Shown here piece by piece: positions 18,778-27,817 of a stretch of 64,000 nt of DNA; the first letter of the stretch is position 1; every line of letters begins with the position of its first letter. The DNA comes from Streptomyces sp. NBC_01217 (GTDB taxonomy: Bacteria > Actinomycetota > Actinomycetes > Streptomycetales > Streptomycetaceae). The notes under the pieces are model-generated. The model saw nothing but the letters and a program-made list of their open reading frames with translations. It was not told the DNA's origin and did not search any database. The DNA lies in assembly GCF_035994185.1 (NCBI RefSeq), contig NZ_CP108538.1, positions 8,621,501-8,685,500 of the forward strand. Direction: 5' to 3'. The position numbers and the translations under genes are program-made.

Positions 18778-18979
18778 GCGGCCACCGCGCGCGGAGACCG
18801 CCGCCGGGCCGGTCGCCTTCCGGTGCCGAACACCCGGTGCGTGAGAGCCTCTGAAGTGCGTGGTCCGTGGGGGCGGCAGGTCTGCGGCAAGACCGCGGCA
18901 GGTCATGGGACGACAGCAGACTCCGTACGGGCTCCCCGGCCGGGCAGTGTCGGGTAGGGATGTCGGAACGGGAGCCTGC

Positions 18980-19192
18980 GTGAGGGTCGAACTGCCGCCG
19001 GAGCCGACGCACTTCGTCAACCGCGACGAGGAGCGGGAGCGGGCCTTCCGTGCGGTGGAGGAATGGCGGGGCCGTTCCCGGCCGTTGGTCCTGTCACTGA
19101 GCGGACCCGAAGCTCGCTTTCGTCTCCGCGGCGCAGCGGACGGTGAACACACCGCCACCGGCTCGATGGGCGAGAGGCCCGACGGCTGGTGA
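18980..19192 (+). pseudogene. 5' remnant of an NTPase protein
   Basis: The stretch RVELPPEPTHFVNRDEERERAFRAVEEWRGRSRPLVLSLSGP matches the region just before the P-loop of actinobacterial NB-ARC/STAND proteins, which would continue with GGxGKT. Here the Walker A motif is not reached: the frame moves into ARFRLRGAADGEHT and stops at 19190-19192. GTG 18980 with GGAG 5 bases upstream fits the original start. It is best read as the surviving head of a deleted gene, just ahead of the Trypco2/trypsin cassette. Confidence 0.5.
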
Positions 19193-19304
19193 CGGGAGGG
19201 GGCCTCGGGTCGGCGAAGAGGGGGCTTCATGCCGTACGGCTCACTCCGAGCGGCTAGCGTGTGGGGCACTACGAAGTCGTCACCATTCTCATGGGGGTGT
19301 TCGG

Positions 19305-19619
19305 GTGCCGGACGAGGTCTGGGTCGGCCTGGCGGAGGCCGTGCGCGGGGTGCGCGCAGAGCTGCAAGCGGCCATGGTCGAAGGCCGGGACGAGCCGCTC
19401 AGGTTCGAAGTCGGGCCCGTCGAGCTCGAATTCGCGGTGGACGTCCGCAAGGAGAAGGCCGGGGACGCCACCGCGAAGGTGTTCGTCCTGTCCGCCGGAG
19501 GCAGGGCGAGCAGGGCCACCTCCGATGCGCACCGGCTGAAGATCACCCTGCAGCCGACGGACGCCCAGGGCCGACCCGCCAAGGTGAGCAGCCGGGTGGA
19601 CGAACTGCCCACTGAGTAG
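19305..19619 (+). CDS. Trypco2-domain protein
   Basis: A 104-residue protein that matches the trypsin-co-occurring domain 2 (Trypco2): a helix GLAEAVRGVRAELQAAM, then LRFEVGPVELEFAVDVRKEKAGDATAKVFVLSAGG, and RLKITLQPTD. These small proteins accompany trypsin-like effectors in NTPase-based conflict systems and are thought to be recruited to, or processed by, the protease. GTG 19305 has a G-rich Shine-Dalgarno 8 bases upstream. It is 5 bases from the trypsin-STAND-TPR gene, so the two are certainly one operon. Confidence 0.75.
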   Translation: MPDEVWVGLAEAVRGVRAELQAAMVEGRDEPLRFEVGPVELEFAVDVRKEKAGDATAKVFVLSAGGRASRATSDAHRLKITLQPTDAQGRPAKVSSRVDELPTE

Positions 19620-19624
19620 CGGTC

Positions 19625-22597
19625 ATGGCAGGTGCATGGTTCGACCGGCGGCGGCTGACCGAGGTGTGGGCCGCGCGAGAGGTCGGCGGCGGGGCCTCCT
19701 TCGGCACGGGGACCGTGCTCGTCGGCCGGCTCGTGCTGACGGCCTGGCATGTCGTGGCCGACGAGCGGGGCCGTCCCTACGAGCGTGTGCTGGTCCGGCT
19801 CCTCGGCGGGCGGCTCTGCGCGGCGGACATCGTATGGGCGGATCCGGTGCTGGACGCCGCACTGCTCACCGTGCCGGTCCCGGACACGGGGGAGCCGGAC
19901 GGCTGGCAGGTGCCGGACGGCCTGGTGCCCGCCCGGTTCGGGCGTCTCATCGGCCAGGACGTCCGGGTGGCCTGCCAGGCGGCCGGGTTCCCGGACAGCC
20001 TCACACCCACGGGCACCTACCGGGAGATCGATCAGGTCGACGGATACATCAACCCGATGGCCGGTTCGCGCACGAATCAGTACCTGATCACCGCGGGACA
20101 TCGCCCCGACCACGGCCGGCCCGCCCCCGATGCCCGGCGGGCCGGCTGGCAGGGCATCTCGGGCGCGGCCGTCACCTGCGGTTCGCTGATCACGGGCGTC
20201 GTCACCGAGGACACCCCCGGCTTCGGCTCCCACCGCCTGACCGCCACCCCCGTACATGTCCTGGCCCGACAGCACGGTTTCCGGAGCCTTGTCGAGCAGG
20301 CGACAGGCCGCCGCCTCGTCCTCGAACCGGTCGAGATGCAGGACGCCTTCACCCCCTGGTACCCGGCGCTCGCCCCCGCGTCCCCGGCCTCCCTGCTGCG
20401 GCCCGAGTACGAGATCGTCGCCTTCCGCCCCCGCGCCGAACTCGGCACCCTGCTGGACTGGTGCGGTACGGGGCCCATGCTGTCCGGGCGGCTGATGACC
20501 GGCCCCGGAGGGCAGGGCAAGACCCGTCTGGCCCGCGAAGTGGCTTCCCGCCTCGATGCCGAGGACTGGGCGGTCGGGCAGCTGGCCCAGTCGGAACACC
20601 TGTCCGCCGAGCACCTGCGGGCACTGGCGTCATCGGCCCGTCCGTTACTGCTGATCCTCGACTACGCCGAGACGCGCACGGCGTTCGCCACGGCCCTCAT
20701 CAACCACCTCGCCCTGCACCCCAGCGGGCACCCGGTCCGCGTCCTGATGCTCGGCCGGACGGACGGCGACTGGTGGCAACAGCTGCGCCGCGATGTCGCC
20801 CCCACAGCCGCGCTGACGCCGCATCCGCTCATGCTCCCCCGGCTCGAAGCCACCGACGGAGCCCTGCTCGTCGACGCCCGCGACCAGGCACGCCGGCAGC
20901 TCGCCGCGGCGCTGGCGCGCATCCCCGGATACGCGGCGGGCTCCGGGCCGGGCGGCGCCCGGGAGACCGTTCCCGGAGACGGTCACGCCCTGACCCTGCA
21001 CATGTCCGCGCTCGCCGAACTGCTCACCGGCAACGGCACAGCGGGAGAGAGCCCCGAGGACGTCATTCTCAGCCATGAGCACTCCTACTGGAGCCGCACC
21101 GCCCAGCACCACGGCCTCGGCTCCGAGCAGCAGCGGCTGACCGCACTGACCACGGCCCTCCTCACAGGAGCGGCGACCCGGCCCCGGGCCGTCGACACGC
21201 TGGCGCTCGCACCCGGCCTCCGCGACACCCCGGAAGACACCCGCCTGCGCCTGGCGACCTGGATCCACGACCTCTATCCGCCCGACGCGCCGCACGTCTA
21301 CTGGGGAAGCGTGCACCCCGACCGACTGACCGAGCACCACCTCGCCCGGGCACTCACGCACCACCCGGAGCTGCTCGACGCGATCCTGCCGCACATCACC
21401 CACGACCAGGCCCTGCACGCCCTGACCGTACTCACCAGGGCGCTCGCACTGCCCCAGCCCACGGGGCCCCTGGGGGAAAGGCTGCAGAAGCTGATCACCG
21501 CACATCCGGCCACGCTCGCGCTCCCCGCGATCACCATCGCCCCACGGGCACAGACCCCGGAACCGCTGCTGGAAGCACTGCACCCGGTCTGCGCCTCACC
21601 CGGACTCCTGGACGAGCTGCGCGACCAGCTGTACGCCGCGATTCCGGACCAGACCCAGCGGCTGGCCGATCACGCGCTGACGCTGGCGGAGCGCCAGGTC
21701 GGGCAGTACGCCGCGGCCCTGGACTCACGCACGTGGTGGCGGAAACTGGGAAACCGGGGGGACACCACCCTCAGCGAGAACCTCGCCCGAGCGCTGAACA
21801 GCCTCGCGAGCCGGCTGGCCGAACTGGGACGCTCGGAAGAGGCGTTGACGGCCGGCACGAAAGCGGTGGCGATCCGCGAGAAGCTGGCGGCGGCGCGCCC
21901 CGAGGAGTTCCTCCCGGACTTCGCGGTGTCGTTGAACAACTTGTCCGCGGATCTTGCGGAGTTGGGGCGGCACGAGGAGGCGTTGGAGGCGAGTGTGCGT
22001 GCGGTGGAGATCCGTGAGGAGCTCGCGGCGGCGCGCCCTGAGGTGTTTCTCCCGGACTTCGCGGTGTCGTTGAACAACTTGTCCGTGGGTCTCGCGGAGT
22101 TGGGGCGGCGGGAGGAGGCGTTGGAGGCGAGTACGCGTGCGGTGGAGATCCGCGAGGGGCTCGCGGCGGCGCGCCCCGAGGTGTTTCTGCCCGGCCTCGC
22201 GGTGTCGCTGAACAATCAGTCCAACCGGCTGGCGGAACTGGGCCGGAACAAGGAAGCCCTCGCGGCGATCAGCCGTGCGGTGGAGATCCGTGAGCGCCTC
22301 GCGACGGCGTACCCGGACGCCTTTCTCCCCGGCCTCGCGCTGTCGCTGAGCAACTGCGCGGTCAGGCAGGCCGAGATGGGCCGCCGGGACGAAGCGCTGA
22401 TGTCCGCCACCCGCGCCGTCGCCCTGCTCAAGAACCTGGCGGCGGCGCGCCCCGTGGTGTTCAACCGCCTGCTCACCCAGTGCGTCGCGCACCGGGACGC
22501 ACTGCGGAGCCCGGACCGCCAGGACCGTCCGCCGCCCACGGCCCTGCCGCAACCCCGGCCTCGCGACCATGCCGCGGGTTCCCTGAGGGCCGACTGA
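19625..22597 (+). CDS. trypsin-STAND NTPase-TPR conflict-system protein
   Basis: A 990-residue three-part protein. Residues 15-220 are a trypsin-like protease with triad His42 (LTAWHVV), Asp77 (VLDAALL) and Ser179 (QGISGAAV). Residues about 265-650 are an NTPase with P-loop GPGGQGKT (293-300) and Walker B LLLILDYAE. From about 710 there are five TPR-like repeats of about 44 residues (SLNNLSxxLAELGRxEEALEAxxRAVEIRExLAAARPExFLP). The layout effector-NTPase-sensor is that of STAND immune/conflict proteins. There is no signal peptide, so the protease acts inside the cell. The repeats at 21900-22240 are nearly identical at the DNA level, a sign of recent duplication. Confidence 0.82.
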   Translation: MAGAWFDRRRLTEVWAAREVGGGASFGTGTVLVGRLVLTAWHVVADERGRPYERVLVRLLGGRLCAADIVWADPVLDAALLTVPVPDTGEPDGWQVPDGLVPARFGRLIGQDVRVACQAAGFPDSLTPTGTYREIDQVDGYINPMAGSRTNQYLITAGHRPDHGRPAPDARRAGWQGISGAAVTCGSLITGVVTEDTPGFGSHRLTATPVHVLARQHGFRSLVEQATGRRLVLEPVEMQDAFTPWYPALAPASPASLLRPEYEIVAFRPRAELGTLLDWCGTGPMLSGRLMTGPGGQGKTRLAREVASRLDAEDWAVGQLAQSEHLSAEHLRALASSARPLLLILDYAETRTAFATALINHLALHPSGHPVRVLMLGRTDGDWWQQLRRDVAPTAALTPHPLMLPRLEATDGALLVDARDQARRQLAAALARIPGYAAGSGPGGARETVPGDGHALTLHMSALAELLTGNGTAGESPEDVILSHEHSYWSRTAQHHGLGSEQQRLTALTTALLTGAATRPRAVDTLALAPGLRDTPEDTRLRLATWIHDLYPPDAPHVYWGSVHPDRLTEHHLARALTHHPELLDAILPHITHDQALHALTVLTRALALPQPTGPLGERLQKLITAHPATLALPAITIAPRAQTPEPLLEALHPVCASPGLLDELRDQLYAAIPDQTQRLADHALTLAERQVGQYAAALDSRTWWRKLGNRGDTTLSENLARALNSLASRLAELGRSEEALTAGTKAVAIREKLAAARPEEFLPDFAVSLNNLSADLAELGRHEEALEASVRAVEIREELAAARPEVFLPDFAVSLNNLSVGLAELGRREEALEASTRAVEIREGLAAARPEVFLPGLAVSLNNQSNRLAELGRNKEALAAISRAVEIRERLATAYPDAFLPGLALSLSNCAVRQAEMGRRDEALMSATRAVALLKNLAAARPVVFNRLLTQCVAHRDALRSPDRQDRPPPTALPQPRPRDHAAGSLRAD
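21889..22285 (+). repeat. tandem 132-bp TPR-coding repeats
   Basis: Three consecutive 132-base units encode near-identical 44-residue TPR-like modules (each containing GCGGTGTCGTTGAACAAC or a close variant). Neighbouring units differ at only a few positions, unlike the outer, diverged repeats of the same gene. This points to recent unit duplication or recombination in the ligand-sensing part. Confidence 0.7.
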
Positions 22598-22607
22598 TCG
22601 GGCGCGC

Positions 22608-23228
22608 CTACTCGAACCGTGCGGGGTCGCCCGCCCCTCGGCGCACGATCTCGGGCTCGCCGCCCGAGAAGTCGATGACGGTGGTCGGCTCGGTGCCGCA
22701 GTCGCCCGAGTCGACCACGGCGTCCACCACATGGTCGAGCCGTTCCTTGATCTCCCAGCCCTGGGTCAGCGGCTCGTCCTCGTCGGGCAGGAGCAGGGTG
22801 CTGGACAACAACGGCTCACCGAGGTCGGCGAGCAGGGCCTGAGCGACGACGTGGTCGGGAATCCGGACTCCGACCGTCTTCTTCTTCGGGTGCAGCAGCT
22901 GACGCGGCACCTCCTTCGTCGCCGGGAGGATGAAGGTGTAACTGCCGGGCGTCGCCGCCTTGATCGCGCGGAACACATCGTTGTCGATGTGCACGAACTG
23001 ACCCAGCTGCGCGAAGTTCTGGCACACCAGGGTGAAATGGTGCCGGTCGTCGAGATTGCGGATCGACCGGATCCGGCTGATGCCGTCACGGCTGCCCAGC
23101 TGGCATCCCAGTGCGTAACAGGAGTCCGTCGGGTACGCGACGAGCGCGCCGGACCGGATGCTGTCGGCCACCGTGCGGATGGTGCGCGCTTGAGGATTCT
23201 CGGGGTGCACATCGAAGTACTTCGCCAT
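22608..23228 (-). CDS. Sua5/YciO/YrdC-family protein
   Basis: A 206-residue YrdC-like dsRNA-binding-fold protein, closest to the YciO branch of the threonylcarbamoyl-AMP synthase family (tRNA t6A pathway). Typical segments are SIRSGALVAYPTDSCYALGCQL, IRNLDDRHHFTLVCQN, TPGSYTFILPATKEVPR and KKKTVGVRIPDHVVAQALL. ATG 23228 gives the expected length. It is a housekeeping-type gene that converges on the conflict gene with a 10-base gap; whether it forms t6A or has the less defined YciO role is not decidable here. Confidence 0.85.
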   Translation of the reverse strand: MAKYFDVHPENPQARTIRTVADSIRSGALVAYPTDSCYALGCQLGSRDGISRIRSIRNLDDRHHFTLVCQNFAQLGQFVHIDNDVFRAIKAATPGSYTFILPATKEVPRQLLHPKKKTVGVRIPDHVVAQALLADLGEPLLSSTLLLPDEDEPLTQGWEIKERLDHVVDAVVDSGDCGTEPTTVIDFSGGEPEIVRRGAGDPARFE

Positions 23229-23259
23229 CCGGCGAGTCTAGGCGATCAGGACATTGTGC

Positions 23260-24204
23260 TCACTCCTTGACCGCGCCCGCGTTGGCGCCGTTGACGAAGT
23301 AGCGCTGGAAGCAGAAGAACAGCGCGGCCACCGGGACGGTGGAGAGCAGGGCCGCCGCGAGCTTCAGCGGATACTGGGTTCCGCCGCCGAGCCCGCCCGA
23401 GACGAAGCGTGCCAGGCCCGTGGTGAGCGTCTCGTACTGCCCGGACTGTGTGCTGACGAGGAAGTGCGTGAACTCGTTCCATGACCCCTGGAACGACAGG
23501 ATCGTCAGGGTGATCAACGCCGGCCTGGCCATCGGCAGGACGACGGACCAGAAGATCCGGAACACACCCGCCCCGTCGACCCGCGCCGCCTCCTCGACCT
23601 CGCGCGGCACCGATTCGAAGAACTGCTTCATGATGAAGATGCCCGCCGCGTCCACCAGCAACGGCAGGATCATGCCGGTGTACGTGTCGAAGAGCCCGAA
23701 GGTGTTGAGCACCAGGAACTTCGGGATGAGCAGGGCCACACCTGGCACCGCCATCACGGCGACCACAAAGCCGAACAGTGCCGTGCGGCCCCTGAAACGC
23801 AGCCGCGCCAGCGCGTATCCCGCCATGGAGTCGAACAGCACCCGGCCCGCCGTCACCACCACCGCGATCAGAGCCGAGTTGCCCAGCCAGCGCAGGAAAG
23901 GCACCCCGTCCGCGGCCCGGCTCAGCCCGAGCAGCCGCTGGTACGCCGCCGTGGTCGGGGTGGCCGGCAGCAGGGCCAGCGGATGCGTGGCGGCGTCCGG
24001 GTCGGTCTTGAAACCGGTCACCAACTGCAGGACGAACGGCAGCAGATAGAGCAGCCCCAGCCCCAGCACCGCGGCGTACCCCACCAGCCGCCACGACAGG
24101 GGGAACCGGCCCAGGACGGGCCGGCCCCGGTCCCGGTCGCGCACATCGCGTCGGCGAGGGGAGGGCCGGGCCCCACCACGTTCGGCCGTACCGGCGGCGG
24201 TCAT
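23260..24204 (-). CDS. sugar ABC transporter permease (MalG-like)
   Basis: A 314-residue binding-protein-dependent transport permease of the CUT1 class. There are six membrane helices, and the EAA loop EVEEAARVDGAGVFRIFWSVVLPMARPAL contacts the ATPase. The first 40 residues are Arg-rich and cytoplasmic. Start 24204 overlaps the stop of the partner permease (ATGA). No ATPase gene is present; in Streptomyces a shared MsiK-type ATPase usually serves such systems. Confidence 0.9.
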   Translation of the reverse strand: MTAAGTAERGGARPSPRRRDVRDRDRGRPVLGRFPLSWRLVGYAAVLGLGLLYLLPFVLQLVTGFKTDPDAATHPLALLPATPTTAAYQRLLGLSRAADGVPFLRWLGNSALIAVVVTAGRVLFDSMAGYALARLRFRGRTALFGFVVAVMAVPGVALLIPKFLVLNTFGLFDTYTGMILPLLVDAAGIFIMKQFFESVPREVEEAARVDGAGVFRIFWSVVLPMARPALITLTILSFQGSWNEFTHFLVSTQSGQYETLTTGLARFVSGGLGGGTQYPLKLAAALLSTVPVAALFFCFQRYFVNGANAGAVKE

Positions 24205-25301
24205 CGGTTCCTCCCGGTGCGTACGCCACGCTCCCGCAGCGCCCAGCGCTGGAACGCGGTCAGAACGAGGATCAGGGCGAGCAGGATGAACGCGATCGCC
24301 GAGCCCTGCCCGAAGTCCGCGTTGTCGAAGCCCGCGGAGTACGACAGGAAGGCGGGCGTGAGCGTCGTGTTGCCCGGAGTGCCCTGGCCCATCACATACA
24401 CCTGGTCGAAGACCTGCCAGGTGGAGATCAGCCCCAGCGTCAGGACCAGGAACAGCACGGGACGCAGCGCGGGCAGTGTCACGTGCCACAGCAACTGACG
24501 GCGGTTGACCCCTTCCATGGCGGCCGACTCCTCCAGCTCGCGCGGGACGTTCTGGAGCGCCGCGAGGAAGATCAGCATGAACGAGCCCGAAGTGGTCCAC
24601 ACGGCGAGCAGGATGAGCGTGCACATCGCGACCGAGGGACCCGAGAGCCACTCGAACCACGACAGCCCCATGGCGGAGTGATCCGCCAGCATCCCGGTGG
24701 GCCGTTCGGGATCGACGATTCCCAGACCGCCAAGGATCACCGAGAGCACCCCGCGCGGGTCCGCGAACCAGTTCGGCCCCTTCACCCCGATCCAGGACAG
24801 CAGGGAATTGACGGCTCCACTGCCCTGGAAGAGAAAGAGGAAGACCGTCGAGACGGCGATGGAGCTGGTGACCGACGGGAAGAAGAACGTCGTACGGAGC
24901 GCGCCACGCCCCCGCAGCAGTCTCTGGTTGACGATCAAAGCCAGGCCCAGTGCCAGCAGGGTCTGCAGGGGGACGGTCAGCAGCACGTAATAGGCGTTGT
25001 TGCGCAGGGACGTGGCGAACAGCGTGCGGTCGAGCCCTTCCTGCGTGAGCAGGGACCGGTAGTTGTCCAGGCCGACGAAATCGGCCTGACCGGAGAACGG
25101 ATTGGACTGGCCGTCCCAGTGCAGCAGGCTCACCCACAGCGCCATCAGGATGGGCAGCACCAGGAACAGTCCGAGGACGAGCACCATGGGGCTGACGAAC
25201 AGCCAGCCCCATGCGCCCTCCCCGCGAAGGCCCGCGCGCCGGGTGCGAGCCTTCGCGGCCGTGCGGGGGATACCGCTCGCGCGGATCGTGCGGATGGACA
25301 T
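24201..25301 (-). CDS. sugar ABC transporter permease (MalF-like)
   Basis: A 366-residue permease pairing with the gene downstream. Membrane helices begin at GWLFVSPMVLVLGLFLVLPILMALWVSLLHW. The EAA loop is ELEESAAMEGVNRRQLLWHVTLPALRPVL. A long periplasmic loop (NPFSGQADFVGLDNYRSLL) and an insertion around GLGIVDPERPTGMLADHS make it longer than most family members. It is 6 bases from the binding-protein gene, in the usual order binding protein-permease-permease. Confidence 0.9.
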   Translation of the reverse strand: MSIRTIRASGIPRTAAKARTRRAGLRGEGAWGWLFVSPMVLVLGLFLVLPILMALWVSLLHWDGQSNPFSGQADFVGLDNYRSLLTQEGLDRTLFATSLRNNAYYVLLTVPLQTLLALGLALIVNQRLLRGRGALRTTFFFPSVTSSIAVSTVFLFLFQGSGAVNSLLSWIGVKGPNWFADPRGVLSVILGGLGIVDPERPTGMLADHSAMGLSWFEWLSGPSVAMCTLILLAVWTTSGSFMLIFLAALQNVPRELEESAAMEGVNRRQLLWHVTLPALRPVLFLVLTLGLISTWQVFDQVYVMGQGTPGNTTLTPAFLSYSAGFDNADFGQGSAIAFILLALILVLTAFQRWALRERGVRTGRNR

Positions 25302-25307
25302 GGGGGC

Positions 25308-26552
25308 TCAGTTGCCCTTCGCGATCGCCTGTTCGCCGTTGCGCTGCAGGTCGGCGAGGATCTTCTCCGGGTCGGCGGTGCGCAGCGACTGCAGATCGGT
25401 GTTCAACTGGCTCAGGACCTTGTCGAAGCCGGCGATCGTCACCGGGCCCTGCGCGTAGGCGTTGCCGTCCACCCAGGCCTTGGCGGCAGGCTGCTTCCCG
25501 GCGTATGTCTTGAGCGCGCTGGTCCGCGACGGCATGACACCGAACGCGTCGGCGAATTCGAGCTGCTGCTGGGCGGAGGTCAGGTACTTCACGAGGTCGA
25601 CGCCCGCGTCGCGGTGCGCACTGTCGGCGGCGACGCCCCAGCAGTTGCTGAAGGCGAGCGTGGCCTGACCGGCCGGGCCCGCGGGCAGCGGCGCGATGGC
25701 GTACTTCACATCGGGGTAGTCGAGCTTCATACCGCCTTCGAGCCAGTTGCCCTCGATGGTCATGGCGGCCTTGCCCTTGCCGAGCGCCTCACCGCCCCAG
25801 CTGGTGTCCACCTGCTTGGCGAACTTCATCGAGCCCGACTTGAGCAAGGACTGGACGAAGTCGAGCCCCTTGGCGTTCTCCGGGCTGTCGGCGGTCATCG
25901 TCTTCTGGTCCGCGTCGGTGAGCCAGCCGCCCGCCTGCTTCATGAAGACCCCGAGCCGTTGGTACTCGTCGCTGGTGACCAGACCGGTGACGCCGTTGCG
26001 GGTGAGCTTGTCCGCGACGGTCTTCAGCTCCGCCCAGCTCTTGGGGTAGTCCTGCTCCGTCAGCCCCGCCTTCTTCCACAGGTCGGTGTTGACGGCGAGG
26101 CCGAGGGTGGAGGTGTCCTTCGGCAGGCAGACCAGCTTCCCGTCGTACGAGAACGAGGCGCGCAGCTGCTGGGAGAAGTCGTCGGCGTCGGGTATCCGGT
26201 CCCCGTACGCGTACAGCGAGCCGCCCTTCGCGTAGTTGGCGAACTGGTCGGAGTTGACGTAGAAGACGTCCGGCGGTTTGTGCCCGGCGAAGGACTGGGC
26301 GAGCTGCTGGTTCATGTCCTTGGCGACCTCGACCGAGACCGGGTTCCCCGACTTCTTCGCGTACGCGGCGGCTGCCGCCTTGACCGCCTGGGTCTCGGCG
26401 TCCCCCGAGGTGGCGATCAGTACAGTCAGTTCCTGTTTGCCGGTCTTGTCCTGCTCAGGCTCCTTGTCGTTGCCGAAGCCGGACGAGCAGCCGGTGGCGG
26501 CCAGCAGCGCCGCGCAGGTGGCGAGAGCGGCGACGGCCGTACGGGTTCCCAT
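25308..26552 (-). CDS. extracellular sugar-binding lipoprotein
   Basis: A 414-residue solute-binding protein of the CUT1 class (family 1). The lipoprotein signal ends with a lipobox at LLAATGC (Cys22). The mature part shows ELTVLIATSGDAETQAVKAAAAAYAKKSG and the family-typical GKAAMTIEGNWLEGGMK and ALAFSNCWGVAADS-like segments. It feeds the two permeases encoded downstream. Given the LacI regulator and the debranching-type enzyme next door, an oligosaccharide such as an alpha-glucan fragment is a reasonable guess, not shown by sequence. Confidence 0.88.
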   Translation of the reverse strand: MGTRTAVAALATCAALLAATGCSSGFGNDKEPEQDKTGKQELTVLIATSGDAETQAVKAAAAAYAKKSGNPVSVEVAKDMNQQLAQSFAGHKPPDVFYVNSDQFANYAKGGSLYAYGDRIPDADDFSQQLRASFSYDGKLVCLPKDTSTLGLAVNTDLWKKAGLTEQDYPKSWAELKTVADKLTRNGVTGLVTSDEYQRLGVFMKQAGGWLTDADQKTMTADSPENAKGLDFVQSLLKSGSMKFAKQVDTSWGGEALGKGKAAMTIEGNWLEGGMKLDYPDVKYAIAPLPAGPAGQATLAFSNCWGVAADSAHRDAGVDLVKYLTSAQQQLEFADAFGVMPSRTSALKTYAGKQPAAKAWVDGNAYAQGPVTIAGFDKVLSQLNTDLQSLRTADPEKILADLQRNGEQAIAKGN

Positions 26553-26642
26553 GAATTCCTCCGGGGGATAGGACTTGCGGCTCAGCTGCCCGGAAAGGGC
26601 GTGCTGTGAATCGGTGGCCCGCGGGCGGGCGAGGGGGGTTGT

Positions 26643-27692
26643 TCAGTCGTCCGACGGGGACGTGCTTTCACGTACGACGAGGGACGGTTCGAGCAGGACG
26701 CGTTCGGGCGGAGCGCCGTGTTCCGACATCCGGGCCAGCAGCAGCCGGACGCATTCGCGGCCGACGGCCTCCAGCGGCTGGGCGACGGTGGACAGCCCGG
26801 GGGACAGGAGCGCCGCAGTGGGGGAGTCGTCGAAGCCGATGACCGCGACATCCGTGCCCGGCACGGCCCGTCGCTCGCGCAGGGCGTGATAGCAGCCCAG
26901 CGCGAGCATGTCGCTGGCGGCGATCACGGCCGTCGCACCCGCGTCGAGCAGCGGTCCGGCGGCGGCCTGCGCGGAGGCGATGTCATCGACGCTCTGTGCC
27001 CGCCTGCCGCGCACCGGAAGGCCGTGCCGCCGCATGGCGCGCTGCCAGCCCATGGCGCGGTCGTCGCCGACCCCGGAGCCGCGCGGCCAGCCGAGGAACG
27101 CGATCCTGCGATGCCCCAGACCCACCAGGTGTTCGACCGCGGCGTCCGTGCCGGCGGCGCCGTCGACATCCACCCAGTCGCCGATCTGCCGGCCGGACCA
27201 CATCCGGCCGAAGCCCACGAACGGGACATCGCGCTTCTCCAGCCAGGCCTGGCGCTGGTCGCCCCGGTCGGTGCCGCTCAGCACGAAACCGTCCACGCTG
27301 TGCAGGTCGATGAGCTCCTCGTACCCGTCGAGACCGGACCTGCCGGGGGGCGAGGCGAAGAGCAGGATCCGGTAGCCGGCCTCGTCGGCGGTCTGGGACA
27401 GGGCGTGCAGGAACCGGTCCATGACCGGGGCCGATGTGCCCGGGGCGGTGGGACGGATTCCGTACCCGATGAGCTTGCTGGAGCGGGTGCGCAGGGTCTG
27501 GGCCGCCCGGTGCGGGCGATAGCCCAGTTCGTCGATGGTGCGCCGGACCCGCTCCAGGGTCTCCGGACGCAGCAGGTCGGGCGAGTTGAGCGCGTTCGAC
27601 ACCGTCTGCGGAGACACTCCGGCCCGCCGGGCGACCGTGGCCAGGGTGACCGGACCGGCCTTGGGGGCTGGGGTGTTGGGGGAGCGGGGCAT
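26643..27692 (-). CDS. LacI-family transcriptional regulator
   Basis: A 349-residue repressor. The N-terminal helix-turn-helix plus hinge is VTLATVARRAGVSPQTVSNALNSPDLLRPETLERVRRTIDELGYRPHRAAQTLRTRSS, followed by a periplasmic-binding-type effector domain (DGFVLSGTDRGD, VDGAAGTDAAVEHLVGLGHRRIAFLGWP, AVIAASDMLALGCYHALRE). It lies between the transporter operon and the divergent debranching-type enzyme. Two identical operators (27732-27745 and 27783-27796) lie in the divergent region, so it probably controls itself, the transporter and the enzyme. Confidence 0.9.
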   Translation of the reverse strand: MPRSPNTPAPKAGPVTLATVARRAGVSPQTVSNALNSPDLLRPETLERVRRTIDELGYRPHRAAQTLRTRSSKLIGYGIRPTAPGTSAPVMDRFLHALSQTADEAGYRILLFASPPGRSGLDGYEELIDLHSVDGFVLSGTDRGDQRQAWLEKRDVPFVGFGRMWSGRQIGDWVDVDGAAGTDAAVEHLVGLGHRRIAFLGWPRGSGVGDDRAMGWQRAMRRHGLPVRGRRAQSVDDIASAQAAAGPLLDAGATAVIAASDMLALGCYHALRERRAVPGTDVAVIGFDDSPTAALLSPGLSTVAQPLEAVGRECVRLLLARMSEHGAPPERVLLEPSLVVRESTSPSDD

Positions 27693-27731
27693 GAGTCTCT
27701 CCGGAACCGGGTGTACGAAAGGGTGAGTTCA

Positions 27732-27796
27732 TTGGAGCGTTCCAAAACCGTTGTCAATGCGCTGAAGTCGTCGTTAGGGTTCTTGGAACGCTCCAA
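27732..27796. promoter_or_regulatory. paired LacI operators
   Basis: TTGGAGCGTTCCAA (27732-27745) and its exact reverse complement TTGGAACGCTCCAA (27783-27796) are 14-bp dyads with one mismatched pair and a central CG, the form bound by LacI-family proteins. Centres are 51 bases apart, about five helical turns. They flank the likely promoters of the LacI gene and of the enzyme gene starting at 27818. Confidence 0.75.
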
Positions 27797-27817
27797 TGCC
27801 TGAGAGGTTCTGCTCTG

